DNA from: Pseudooceanicola algae
GTDB taxonomy: Bacteria; Pseudomonadota; Alphaproteobacteria; Rhodobacterales; Rhodobacteraceae
Direction of reading: 5' to 3'
Assembly (NCBI RefSeq): GCF_003590145.2
Contig: NZ_CP060436.1
Location: 220,001-284,000 of the forward strand
Length of the DNA stretch: 64,000 nucleotides
Below are positions 37,236 to 46,245 of this stretch, piece after piece. The stretch's first letter is position 1; every line of letters starts with the position of its first letter. A program made the position numbers and the translations under genes. The notes below the pieces were generated by a model. That model was not told the origin of the DNA. It was given only the letters and a program-made list of their open reading frames with translations, and did not search any database.

Positions 37236-38705
37236 ATGACCAGCCAGGCCTTGGCCTTCCGATCCCGACAACCGCAAATGTTCCGCGCCTTCTGGCTGAC
37301 CGTTCTGGCCGTCGCGCTGCTGCTGGGGCAGGCACTGTCCGCCCGCGCGCTGCCCGACAGCTTTGCCGATCTTGCAGACCAGATCAGCCCCTCGGTCGTG
37401 AACATCACCACATCGACGACGGTGACGGGGCGTGACCAGCCCTCTCCCATGGTGCCTGAAGGCTCGCCTTTCGAGGATTTCTTCCGCGAATTTCAGGACC
37501 GTAACGGCGGCAACGACGAAAGCCGCCCGCGCCGCAGCCAGGCGCTCGGCTCCGGGTTCGTGATTTCGGAAGATGGCTATATCGTCACCAATAACCACGT
37601 GATCGAAAACGCCGACGAAATCGAGATCGAATTCTTCAATGGCGAACGTCTTGATGCGACCCTGGTGGGCACGGATCCGAACACCGACATCGCCCTGCTG
37701 AAGGTCGAAGCCGAGGAACCGCTGCCCTTCGTTACCTTCGGGGACAGCGATACCGCTCGGGTCGGCGACTGGGCCGTGGCCATGGGCAACCCGCTGGGGC
37801 AGGGCTTTTCCGTCTCCGCCGGGATCGTTTCGGCCCGCAATCGCGCGCTGAGCGGCACCTATGACGATTACATCCAGACCGACGCGGCGATCAACCGCGG
37901 CAACTCGGGCGGTCCGTTGTTCAACACCAACGGCGAAGTGATCGGCGTCAATACCGCGATCCTGTCGCCCAATGGCGGCTCGATCGGGATCGGCTTCTCG
38001 ATGGCCTCCAACGTGGTCTCCAAGGTTGTGACCCAGTTGCAGGAATTCGGGGAAACCCGCCGCGGCTGGCTGGGTGTGCGCATCCAGGACGTGACCGATG
38101 ACATGGCCGAAGCCATGGGTCTGCAACAGGCCAAGGGGGCCATGGTCACCGATGTGCCCGATGGTCCGGCCAAGGATGCGGGCATGGAAGCCGGCGACGT
38201 GATCACGAGCTTCGACAATGTCGATGTGGATGACACCCGCGGCCTCGTGCGTCAGGTCGGCAATACCTCGGTCGGCAAGACCGTTCGCGTCACCGTCTGG
38301 CGCGATGGCGAGACCGAGACGCTGCGGGTGACCCTTGGACGTCGCGAGAACGCCGAAGCTGTGCCTGCGGCCCAGACGCAGGACATGCCTTCCGAACCGG
38401 AAGTGCTTGACCTGATGGGCATGTCGATCAGCGAACTGACCCCGGATTTGCGTCAGCAGCTGGATCTGGACGAAGACGCGACGGGTCTTGTCGTCACCAA
38501 TGTGGACGAGATGGCCAACGCCTTTGAAAAGGGCATTCGCGCCGGTGATCTGATCACCGATGCGGGCCAGCAGAAGGTGACCGGCCTGACCGATCTTGAG
38601 GACCGGATCACCGAGGCACGGGATGCGGGGCGCAAGTCCATCCTGCTGCTGGTGCGTCAGAACGGCGATCCGCGCTTTGTCGCGCTGCCGCTCGACGCGG
38701 ACTGA
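37236..38705 (+). CDS. degP: Do-family periplasmic serine protease
   Basis: A 489-residue protein with a signal peptide (AFWLTVLAVALLLGQALSARA), a trypsin-like domain with His121 (TNNHVIENA), Asp151 (DPNTDIALL) and Ser224 (RGNSGGPLF), and two C-terminal PDZ domains (GWLGVRIQDV at about 280 and a second after 385). It degrades or refolds damaged envelope proteins. The start at 37236 is chosen over the ATG at 37230 because AAGGAG (37222-37227) is 8 bp away. It follows hflKC, making a membrane quality-control block. Confidence 0.95.
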   Translation: MTSQALAFRSRQPQMFRAFWLTVLAVALLLGQALSARALPDSFADLADQISPSVVNITTSTTVTGRDQPSPMVPEGSPFEDFFREFQDRNGGNDESRPRRSQALGSGFVISEDGYIVTNNHVIENADEIEIEFFNGERLDATLVGTDPNTDIALLKVEAEEPLPFVTFGDSDTARVGDWAVAMGNPLGQGFSVSAGIVSARNRALSGTYDDYIQTDAAINRGNSGGPLFNTNGEVIGVNTAILSPNGGSIGIGFSMASNVVSKVVTQLQEFGETRRGWLGVRIQDVTDDMAEAMGLQQAKGAMVTDVPDGPAKDAGMEAGDVITSFDNVDVDDTRGLVRQVGNTSVGKTVRVTVWRDGETETLRVTLGRRENAEAVPAAQTQDMPSEPEVLDLMGMSISELTPDLRQQLDLDEDATGLVVTNVDEMANAFEKGIRAGDLITDAGQQKVTGLTDLEDRITEARDAGRKSILLLVRQNGDPRFVALPLDAD

Positions 38706-38746
38706 CGAACCGGCCGGCAAACGGGCTGATGATCCTGCGGGATTGC

Positions 38747-38774
38747 AAAAGGGGCGCTTTCGGGCGCCCCTTTT
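38747..38774 (+). terminator. Intrinsic terminator of degP
   Basis: AAAAGGGGCGC (38747-38757) is perfectly complementary to GCGCCCCTTTT (38764-38774). It can act on both strands, serving degP and the convergent OB-fold gene. Confidence 0.88.
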
Positions 38775-38822
38775 CCTGTGCGGTCTTCGTGGTGTCAGGA
38801 GGGCAGGCAGTCGAGGCTGGTC

Positions 38823-39215
38823 TCAGCCTGTCAGGCTGTCGAGCATGGCGGAAATATCCTCGATCTCTTCAGCCAGGACATGGGTCACGCCATCACCGCG
38901 CTGGATCCGCCCGGTGACCCGCAGCATCCGTCCCGAGATCACCGCGCGGCGGAAGCGTTCGAAGATCTTGCGCCAGGCAATGACATTGACCACGCCGGTC
39001 TCGTCCTCCAGCGTCAGAAAGATCACCCCCTTTGCGGTGCCTGGCCGTTGGCGCAGGATGACCAGCCCCGAAACCGTGACCCGTGCGCCATTGGGCGGAC
39101 GCGTCTGCCAGCCGGCGGGCAGGCTGGCGGGGGGGGGGCCAGACATCGGCTGGGCGCTGCCTTCCGGCGGGGCTGTCCGGGCAGGGGGCTGTGGTGTGGC
39201 GGGAAGGGCGGGCAT
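38823..39215 (-). CDS. Stand-alone OB-fold protein matching the C-terminus of DnaE2
   Basis: A 130-residue protein. Residues about 40-128 (VTVSGLVILRQRPGTAKGVI, then DETGVVNVIAW and TGRIQRGDGVTHVLAEEIED) match the OB-fold that ends error-prone DNA polymerase DnaE2, normally preceded by about 900 residues of PHP and polymerase domains. Here there is only a Pro/Ala-rich leader of 40 residues with its own ATG at 39215. A perfect alphaproteobacterial LexA box lies 69 bp upstream. It may be the residue of a large in-frame deletion of dnaE2, or a functional small single-stranded-DNA-binding protein of the SOS response. Confidence 0.75.
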   Translation of the reverse strand: MPALPATPQPPARTAPPEGSAQPMSGPPPASLPAGWQTRPPNGARVTVSGLVILRQRPGTAKGVIFLTLEDETGVVNVIAWRKIFERFRRAVISGRMLRVTGRIQRGDGVTHVLAEEIEDISAMLDSLTG

Positions 39216-39283
39216 AGGCCTGCGGTCTCCGGGCTGGGGTATGGCGGGGGCTTCGGCGCTGGCTACGACTTGGGCGGCGATGC

Positions 39284-39298
39284 GAACATTTATAGAAC
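39284..39298 (-). promoter_or_regulatory. LexA (SOS) box, GAAC-N7-GAAC
   Basis: GAAC at 39284-39287 and GAAC at 39295-39298 are separated by exactly 7 bp; on the minus strand this is GTTC-N7-GTTC, the direct-repeat LexA operator known in alphaproteobacteria. It is 69 bp before the start of the minus-strand DnaE2-type OB-fold gene and 109 bp before the plus-strand ferredoxin gene. The DnaE2 connection makes the former the likely target. Confidence 0.75.
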
Positions 39299-39376
39299 AT
39301 CTGTCCGGATTCGCAAGAATCGCACTGGGCGCGCGGGAAAATTGACTGGAAGCATGCAGATGGCGCAGCTAGGTAG

Positions 39377-39729
<353 letters not shown>

Positions 39730-39730
<1 letters not shown>

Positions 39731-40533
39731 TGCGGCGCTGGCGGGGGCCACCTGCCAGGGGGGCGCGGCGTCAGCCCGCCCGCACCTTGCAGCGGTGCGC
39801 CCGCCGCGCCATGCCGGTGGTTTGCCTGGTGGCCGCGGCGCTGCTGCTGCCCTGTCCCGCCACGGCAACGGAGATCCACTCGGCCCGTTTCGCAGGGCCG
39901 ACGGAACGCTACCGCCATGGTATCCTTGGTGACGAGATCGAATTTTCCATGCTGGAGATCAGCCTGTCGGAAGGACCAGGGCGGCGCTTTACCCTGCCCG
40001 AAACGCTGGTTTTCGAAGACGTCGCCCCGCGCCTGCTGGATGTCGACGGAGATGGCACACCCGAGATCCTCGTGGTGGAAAGCAGCCTGACCGGAGGCGC
40101 GCGCCTGACGGTCTGGGACGAGACCGGGCGCATCGCCGCCACCCCGCATATCGGGCGCAGCCAGCGCTGGCTGGCCCCGATCGGCGCCGCCGATCTGGAT
40201 GGCGATGGCCGGATCGAGATCGCCTATATCGACCGACCCCACCTGGCCAAGACCCTGCGGATCTGGCGGTTCGACGGCGATCCGGCAGACGGCACAGGCC
40301 AGCTGACCGAAATCGCCTCGGCGCCCGGATACAGCAATCACCAGATCGGCTGGAGCTTCATTCCCGGCGGAATACGCCACTGTGACGGCGTGGCGCCGGA
40401 GATGATCCTGGCGGATGGCAATTGGCAGCATGTGGTTGCGGTGACGCTTGATGCGGACGGCCAATTGAACGCGCGGGAGCTTTCAAGTTATGCCGGGCCG
40501 CAAAGCCTGTCGCGCGGGGTCGATTGCCCCTGA
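39730..40533 (+). CDS. FG-GAP/VCBS-repeat protein, probably exported
   Basis: A 267-residue protein. A twin-arginine-rich basic N-terminus and a hydrophobic stretch (PVVCLVAAALLLPCPATA) suggest a signal peptide cleaved near ATATEI. Two Ca-binding-like FG-GAP segments are visible: LLDVDGDGTPEILVVE (about 102-117) and AADLDGDGRIEIAYID (about 155-170). Such repeats form part of a beta-propeller; two or three blades alone would be incomplete. Function unknown. It is translationally coupled to the cytoplasmic ferredoxin, an odd pairing. Confidence 0.75.
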
Positions 40534-40562
40534 TCAAGTCGGGTGTCCCGACGGCTGAGCGG

Positions 40563-41198
40563 TCAGGACATCGGTGTGGTCTGGTCGGGGGAAATGCCCT
40601 CGGGCCTTGGTCCGCCCATGGTCCACAGAAGGAACGGCAACGTGGCGATGGGAAATTCGTCCGGTTGCCGCAGCGGCCAGTTGCGCCAGATCACCACGGC
40701 CCCGAGGATCTTGGTCATTGCGAGAAAGGGCAGGGTCAGCACCAGCCGCAAGATATGGTCGTGCAGGTTCAGGACCGCCGCGCCGGTCAGCCCCAGGCCC
40801 AGACACAGGATGCAGAGGCCGATCATGAACAGGATCATGCGGGTGCGTCCCATCTCCTCCATCCGGTAGGTCAGGTCGGGCAGGCGATGCGACAGGTGTG
40901 TCGCTGTTTCCGACACCAGAGACAGGAATTGCCGCTGATCCGCATCCGGCGTTGCGTTTGACGCGTTGAGGGCGATCTGCAGCTTCACCCGCTCGCGGCC
41001 GCTGGCAAGGATGAAACGGATCAGACGATGGTCGCCGGTGTGGATCTGGATCAGGGCTGCTTCGCGCACCCGGCTCAGGTCCAGCGAGACGCCCGGCCCG
41101 GTCAGCGCATTCTTCGACAGAACCCATTTCTGCGTCTTGCGGGTAAGGGCAGGACGAAAGGAATACGTCAGCTCTGGGGCAGGTTCATGCAGATCCAT
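40563..41198 (-). CDS. Hypothetical membrane protein with two transmembrane helices
   Basis: A 211-residue protein. The start ATG at 41198 (MDLHEPAPE) is preferred because the 25 codons before it look non-coding. A soluble N-terminal half (TRKTQKWVLSKNALTG, DHRLIRFILASGRERV) resembles a PH-like regulatory or sensor fold; two hydrophobic helices follow (LFMIGLCILCLGLGLTGAAV and LVLTLPFLAMTKILGAVVIW). I do not recognise the family. It is convergent with the FG-GAP gene. Confidence 0.7.
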   Translation of the reverse strand: MDLHEPAPELTYSFRPALTRKTQKWVLSKNALTGPGVSLDLSRVREAALIQIHTGDHRLIRFILASGRERVKLQIALNASNATPDADQRQFLSLVSETATHLSHRLPDLTYRMEEMGRTRMILFMIGLCILCLGLGLTGAAVLNLHDHILRLVLTLPFLAMTKILGAVVIWRNWPLRQPDEFPIATLPFLLWTMGGPRPEGISPDQTTPMS

Positions 41199-41324
41199 CG
41201 TGCGGCAGGTTACGCGAAAGTCACTTGGGTGCAAGCAACCTTGGGGGGCCCTGCGCGGTGGACTGCCGGCCATACAGCTTGATCGCAGAAGCGGCGCGGC
41301 CCCAAGGACCGCACCGCGTGCCGT

Positions 41325-42605
41325 TTATTTCTTCGCCGTGGCAAGGGCGCGCCAGCCGATGTCGCTGCGGTGAAACCCCTCGGGCCAGTCGATGGCCTGG
41401 ACCATGGCATAGGCCTTTTCGCGGGCTTCCTGCAGGCTGCTGCCGCGCGCGGTCAGGTTCAGCACCCGCCCGCCGTTCGCCAGGATCCCGCCCGCGCCGT
41501 CGCTGCGGGTGCCCGCATGGAAACACATCTGCGTGGCGGTTTCGGGCAGGGCATCCAGACCGGAAATTTGCGTGCCCTTGGCATACCCGCCGGGATAGCC
41601 CTTTGCCGCCATGACCACCGAAATCGCATGATCGTCGGACCAGTTCACCCGGGCCTCGGCCAGACGGCCCTCGGCGGCGGCCTGCAACAGGTCGAGGACC
41701 TGACCGCCAAGGCGCATCATGATGGCCTGGCATTCGGGATCTCCGAAGCGGCAGTTGTATTCCACCAGCCGCGCCTGACCGTCCTGGATCATGAAACCGG
41801 CATAAAGAACCCCCTGGTAGGGCGTGCCGCGCCGGACCATCTCGGCCAGGGTGGGGCGGATGATCTCTTCCATGGCGCGTTCAGCCACGCCATCGGTCAG
41901 CACCGGCGCGGGGGAATAGGCACCCATGCCGCCGGTATTGGGCCCCGTGTCCCCGTCAAAGGCGCGTTTGTGATCCTGCGCCGTGCCGATGGGCAGGGCG
42001 GTTTCCCCGTCGCAAAGGATGAAATAGGAAGCCTCTTCGCCCTCCATGAATTCCTCGATCACCACCTCGGCCCCGGCTGCGCCGAACTCTCCGCCGAACA
42101 TGTCGTCGATGGCCGCCAGCGCCGCGTTTTCATCCATCGCGACGACGACGCCTTTGCCTGCGGCAAGCCCATCGGCCTTGACCACGATCGGAGCACCCCG
42201 CTGGCGGATATGGGTGCGTGCAGGCTCGGCCTCGGTGAAACGCGCATAGGCCGCGGTCGGCGCGCCGGCGGCATCGCAGATCATCTTGGTGAAGGCCTTC
42301 GAAGCTTCCAGTTGCGCCGCCGCCCGGCTGGGTCCGAAGGTCAGCACGCCGGCCACGCGCAAGGCATCCGCGACACCCGCCGCCAGCGGCGCCTCGGGGC
42401 CGATGATGACAAAATCGATGGTCTGCGCTTCGGCGAATTCCACCACGGCGGCCCCGTTGAGAATGTCGAGATCCGCACATTCCGCGATGGCCGCGATCCC
42501 GGCATTGCCGGGCGCGACAATCAGCCGGTCGCACTTGGGGTTCTGGACCACCGCCCAGGCGAGGGCATGTTCGCGGCCGCCGCCGCCTAGGATGAGAATG
42601 TTCAT
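41325..42605 (-). CDS. purD: Phosphoribosylamine-glycine ligase
   Basis: A 426-residue ATP-grasp enzyme with the expected blocks LILGGGGREHALAW at the start, VVKADGLAAGKGV, the signature FGDPECQ (RFGDPE), and TGGMGAYSPAPVL. It joins phosphoribosylamine and glycine in step 2 of purine synthesis. The length is normal and the start ATG is at 42605. It is divergent from xseA, with a structured palindromic element between. Confidence 0.96.
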   Translation of the reverse strand: MNILILGGGGREHALAWAVVQNPKCDRLIVAPGNAGIAAIAECADLDILNGAAVVEFAEAQTIDFVIIGPEAPLAAGVADALRVAGVLTFGPSRAAAQLEASKAFTKMICDAAGAPTAAYARFTEAEPARTHIRQRGAPIVVKADGLAAGKGVVVAMDENAALAAIDDMFGGEFGAAGAEVVIEEFMEGEEASYFILCDGETALPIGTAQDHKRAFDGDTGPNTGGMGAYSPAPVLTDGVAERAMEEIIRPTLAEMVRRGTPYQGVLYAGFMIQDGQARLVEYNCRFGDPECQAIMMRLGGQVLDLLQAAAEGRLAEARVNWSDDHAISVVMAAKGYPGGYAKGTQISGLDALPETATQMCFHAGTRSDGAGGILANGGRVLNLTARGSSLQEAREKAYAMVQAIDWPEGFHRSDIGWRALATAKK

Positions 42606-42672
42606 GAAATCTCCGCTCGGTTCCAGCGCGGTTTAGCGTCAGGGCGCCTGCGGAGCAAGCGTCGCGCGGTCA

Positions 42673-42768
42673 GGGGGCGCTGCCCCCGTCTCCTTGGCGG
42701 AGACTCCCCCGGAGTATTTTTGGCCAGATGATAAAGAGCGGGCTCGCTCATCTGGCGGGAAATACTCC
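42673..42768. repeat. Structured intergenic palindromic element, copy 1
   Basis: Successive hairpins GGGGGCGCTGCCCCC (42673-42687) and GTCTCC/GGAGAC (42688-42693 with 42699-42704) are followed by a large inverted repeat: GGAGTATTT (42711-42719) and CCAGATGA (42724-42731) pair with TCATCTGG (42748-42755) and AAATACTCC (42760-42768). I recognise the CCCCCGGAGTATTT...AGATGA core as a recurring Rhodobacteraceae intergenic motif. A second, diverged copy is at 49522. It may end transcription of both flanking transcripts or act as an RNA stabiliser. Confidence 0.65.
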
Positions 42769-42874
42769 CGCCGGAGGCATCTTTCTGGCGATCAGCCAAG
42801 CGACACAAGGCACGCTCGGGGCTTTTGGTCGCCGCCCGGTCTGATATGCTGTTTGCGCAGAGACGAGGTGCGCA

Positions 42875-44470
42875 GTGGATCTTTTCGAAGAAGACGAAGC
42901 CGGCAATGCCCCCGAATTTTCGGTCACCGAAATATCGGGTGCGATCAAGCGGGTGATCGAGGGAGAATTCGGCCATGTCCGGATCAAGGGCGAGATCGGG
43001 CGGGTCAGCTTCCCCCGGTCAGGGCATGTCTACCTGGATCTGAAGGATGATCGCAGCGTGATCTCCGGTGTGATCTGGAAAGGCGTGGCCAGCCGGCTGG
43101 AAACCCGCCCCGAAGAAGGGATGGAAGTGGTCGCCGTCGGGAGGATCACCACCTTTGGCGGGCAGTCGAAGTACCAACTGGTGATCGAGGATCTGAAGCC
43201 CGCCGGCATGGGCGCCCTCATGGCCATGCTGGAAAAGCGCAAGGCGGCCCTGCAGGCCGAAGGGTTGTTCGCGCCTGAACGCAAGAAGGCGCTGCCTTAC
43301 CTGCCCGACGTGATCGGAGTCGTGACCTCGCCCTCCGGGGCCGTGATCCGCGACATCCTGCACCGGCTGAGGGATCGTTTCCCGCGCAAGGTGCTGATCT
43401 GGCCCGTAGCCGTTCAGGGCAAGGCTTGCGCGCCTGAGGTTGCACGCGCAATCGAAGGCTTCAACGCCATGTCCATCGGGGGGGGCATGCCGCGCCCGGA
43501 TCTGCTGATCGTGGCGCGGGGCGGCGGCTCGATCGAGGATTTATGGGGGTTCAACGAGGAGGTCGTCGCGCGGGCGGCGGCGGCGTCGCAGATCCCGTTG
43601 ATTTCGGCCGTGGGGCACGAGACAGACACGACCTTGATCGATTTTGTCAGTGACCGCCGCGCCCCGACGCCGACCGCCGCGGCCGAGCTTGCCGTGCCGG
43701 TGCGCGCCGAGCTTCTGAGCTGGGTCGCCGAACAGGGCGCGCGGCTGGTGCGGGCGGAAACCCAGGCGCTGGAGCTGCGGGGCCAGCGGCTGCGGGACTT
43801 GGGGCGTGGCTTGCCGCGCGCCGAGACCTTGTTGGAAGGGCCGCAGCAGCGGCTGGATCACCTGGGTGAACGGCTGCCACGCGCGCTGGTGGGCCTTGCC
43901 CAGACCCGTCGCGTAGCCCTGTCCGAGGCTGCGGGGACCCTGCGGCCCGGCATGCTGACTCGTCGCCTGGCCGAGGAAACCCGAAGGCTCGACGCCGTTT
44001 CGGGGCGGCTGGGTCCGGCCTTGACGCGGGCTGTTGCGGGCAAGCGCGAGGCGCTCGGGCGGCGCAGTGACCGTCTGAGCCTGGCGCCGATCCAGCGCGA
44101 AATCGACCGACAGGGGCGAGATTTCAGCCGGGCATTGCAACGTCTGGTGCACTACGGTGAAGCGGATCTGCGGCGGCGCGGCGATGCGCTGGAAAGCCTC
44201 GACCGGTTGCGCCTGTCGGTGGGCTACGAGGCGACGCTGGACCGCGGCTACGCGGTGGTGCGCGATGGCGATGGCCGGATCCTGCGCCGCAAGGCCGAGG
44301 CCGAGGCCGCCGCAGAGCTTGAGATCCAGTTTGCGGATGGGCGGATCGGTGCCATGACCGGTGCTCCGGGGTCCGATGCCGCGTCGGGTCGTGCGACGAA
44401 GGCGGCTGCGACCAAGCCCGCGCGGGCGAAACCTGCGCCGAAGGCGGATGATCAGGGGTCGCTGTTCTAG
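42875..44470 (+). CDS. xseA: Exodeoxyribonuclease VII large subunit
   Basis: A 531-residue protein with an N-terminal OB domain (FSVTEISGAIKRVIEGEFG, VRIKGEIGRVSFPRSGHVYL), the catalytic region with TSPSGAVIRDILHRL and RGGGSIEDLWGFNEE, SAVGHETDTTLIDFVSDRRAPTP-type core, and a long coiled coil. It degrades single-stranded DNA together with XseB, which is not in this window. The start is GTG at 42875. The Ala/Lys-rich tail (about 500-525) is common in this group. Confidence 0.94.
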   Translation: MDLFEEDEAGNAPEFSVTEISGAIKRVIEGEFGHVRIKGEIGRVSFPRSGHVYLDLKDDRSVISGVIWKGVASRLETRPEEGMEVVAVGRITTFGGQSKYQLVIEDLKPAGMGALMAMLEKRKAALQAEGLFAPERKKALPYLPDVIGVVTSPSGAVIRDILHRLRDRFPRKVLIWPVAVQGKACAPEVARAIEGFNAMSIGGGMPRPDLLIVARGGGSIEDLWGFNEEVVARAAAASQIPLISAVGHETDTTLIDFVSDRRAPTPTAAAELAVPVRAELLSWVAEQGARLVRAETQALELRGQRLRDLGRGLPRAETLLEGPQQRLDHLGERLPRALVGLAQTRRVALSEAAGTLRPGMLTRRLAEETRRLDAVSGRLGPALTRAVAGKREALGRRSDRLSLAPIQREIDRQGRDFSRALQRLVHYGEADLRRRGDALESLDRLRLSVGYEATLDRGYAVVRDGDGRILRRKAEAEAAAELEIQFADGRIGAMTGAPGSDAASGRATKAAATKPARAKPAPKADDQGSLF

Positions 44471-44518
44471 GCGGCTGAAGTCTTCAGTCGATTGGTCAGC
44501 TGAATGACCGGGCTGCGC

Positions 44519-44944
44519 TCAGACCCCAACCTCGGGGCCCATGCATTGCAGGGGTTCCGGGGTGTTCTCGATCTCGTAAAGCTCGGTCCCGACCTCGTCG
44601 CTCTGGAAGCTGGCGGTCATGCCGTCGGGACCGTTGAAGAACAGCCAGCATTGCGGGGCGCTCTGGTCTTCGTAGACAAAGCAGATCTCGCCGTTTTGTT
44701 CGTACCAGGTGCCGTCCTTGCATTGCCCGTCCAGGAAGGACCAGCGCACGCGGCGGCCTGGCAGGTATTCCTCGATCCCGTAGGGCTGGCCGCCGGAGCC
44801 ATAGTAAAAGGTCTTGCCCTGGGAATAGCTGTCGAATTCCTGTGCCGTCATCGCCTGCTGGGCCAGCAGGGGCGTGGCGATCAGCAGGGTCAGGGCCGTC
44901 AGGGCGGGAATGTTCAGGGCGGGGCGCGCATGCGGATGTCTCAT
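44519..44944 (-). CDS. Secreted hypothetical protein
   Basis: A 141-residue protein with a signal peptide (LNIPALTALTLLIATPLLAQ) followed by a mature domain rich in aromatic residues and four Cys (GKTFYYGSGGQPYGIEEYLP, VRWSFLDGQCKDGTWYEQNG). It looks like a small periplasmic beta-rich domain seen in roseobacters; I have no function. The ATG at 44944 is chosen for the signal peptide. It lies downstream of the AlkB-like gene on the same strand, 53 bp away, and is convergent with xseA. Confidence 0.7.
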   Translation of the reverse strand: MRHPHARPALNIPALTALTLLIATPLLAQQAMTAQEFDSYSQGKTFYYGSGGQPYGIEEYLPGRRVRWSFLDGQCKDGTWYEQNGEICFVYEDQSAPQCWLFFNGPDGMTASFQSDEVGTELYEIENTPEPLQCMGPEVGV

Positions 44945-44997
44945 CCCCTGACCCTGACAGAAGCCATCCGAGTCGGGAATATCCAAGCGCATGGCCT

Positions 44998-46062
44998 TCA
45001 GCCCGGCGGCGAAGCTCTGCCGGGTTCCGCGCCACCCGCACGGCGCCAATCGGCCAGGTGCGGGTCCATCACCCGTCGCCAGCCTCCTGGCCAAAGCGCC
45101 AGGGTTGCCATGACAGGCAGGCTGCGCGGCAGGATCGGCATGGTCTCGCGCGCCAATTGCAGGCCGGGATAAAGCCGCTGTGCATGCAGGTGGTGGTCCG
45201 AATGGCGCGGCGCATTCAGCATCATCGCCTGGCTGGCGGCCTGGGGGGCATTCCAGGAATGGCGCAGGCCGGTGGGTTCATACCGCCCCGTAGCCAGCTG
45301 GCGGCGCTCCAGCCCATAGTGCTGCACGTAATCCGACAATAGCACCTGGTTCTGGAACAGCAGGCACAGCCCGAGATACAGCAGCAGCCCCGTCGCGCCA
45401 CCCGACAGCAGCGCCAGCAGGCACAGGGTCAGCGCCACTGCCAGATCCCCGAGGTAGGGGGTGCGCCAACGCGCCCGCCCCGCGCGCGTCAGATCGCGCC
45501 GCTCGGCCGCCAGCCCGGCGCGGAAGGAGCCGATCCAGGCGCGCGGGAAATACCGCCAGTAGCCTTCGCCGCGCCGCGCGGTATTTGGGTCGTCCGGCGT
45601 GGCGACATGGATGTGATGCACCTTGGGATGGGACGAGGCATGATGCCCGAACAGCATCGTGCCATAGAGCAGCCTGCCAAGACAACGCAGTGCGCGGCGC
45701 GGTCGGTGGATCAACTCGTGGGCATTGGGATGGGTGACTTGCCCCGTCCAGGTTGCCAGCGCCAGCAGGCAGGGCAGGACCGACCAGCCCGCAACACCGC
45801 GCGGCCCGCAAAGCAGCGCGATGGCCAGCAGCACAAGGCCGATATGAGCCAGTGCAAGTCCGACCGAAAGGGCGGAGCCGGCGGTGAAATCCTGCCCCGG
45901 GTCGGCGTTGTCCCATTCTTCGGGCAGAAGGCGGTCCATCAGCGCCACGCCGAGCGTCAGCCAGGCCAGCGCGATCCAGCCCCAGACCCCGCCCAGTACC
46001 AAAGCCGCCAGCAAAAGCGGCAGCGGCAGGCAGGTGGCAAGCACGAAACGGGTCATCTTCAT
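44998..46062 (-). CDS. AlkB-like membrane alkane/fatty-acid hydroxylase
   Basis: A 354-residue integral-membrane di-iron protein. Histidine boxes typical of alkane 1-monooxygenase are present: HELIH (HPNAHELIHRP), HHASSHPKVHHIH, the HYG motif YVQHYGLERR, and NAPRHSDHHLHAQRLYP. It would hydroxylate an alkyl chain using O2 with electrons from a rubredoxin or ferredoxin. No rubredoxin is adjacent; a [2Fe-2S] ferredoxin lies 5 kb away. A xylene-monooxygenase-type or other substrate is possible. Confidence 0.85.
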   Translation of the reverse strand: MKMTRFVLATCLPLPLLLAALVLGGVWGWIALAWLTLGVALMDRLLPEEWDNADPGQDFTAGSALSVGLALAHIGLVLLAIALLCGPRGVAGWSVLPCLLALATWTGQVTHPNAHELIHRPRRALRCLGRLLYGTMLFGHHASSHPKVHHIHVATPDDPNTARRGEGYWRYFPRAWIGSFRAGLAAERRDLTRAGRARWRTPYLGDLAVALTLCLLALLSGGATGLLLYLGLCLLFQNQVLLSDYVQHYGLERRQLATGRYEPTGLRHSWNAPQAASQAMMLNAPRHSDHHLHAQRLYPGLQLARETMPILPRSLPVMATLALWPGGWRRVMDPHLADWRRAGGAEPGRASPPG

Positions 46063-46245
46063 CCTCTGGTGCGGGGCGGACCCCCGATCTGGCTAAGGGA
46101 TGCCCCTTGCCGGGTCAACGACGGCCAAATGCGGGCACAGGCCGGTGTGACCGATGGGGGCGGGCCCGGCACGGCGCTGACGCCGCCCCCTTCCATCACT
46201 GGGCAATAGGCATTACCTCTGCGGGAAACCACAGGCGGACCCAAG

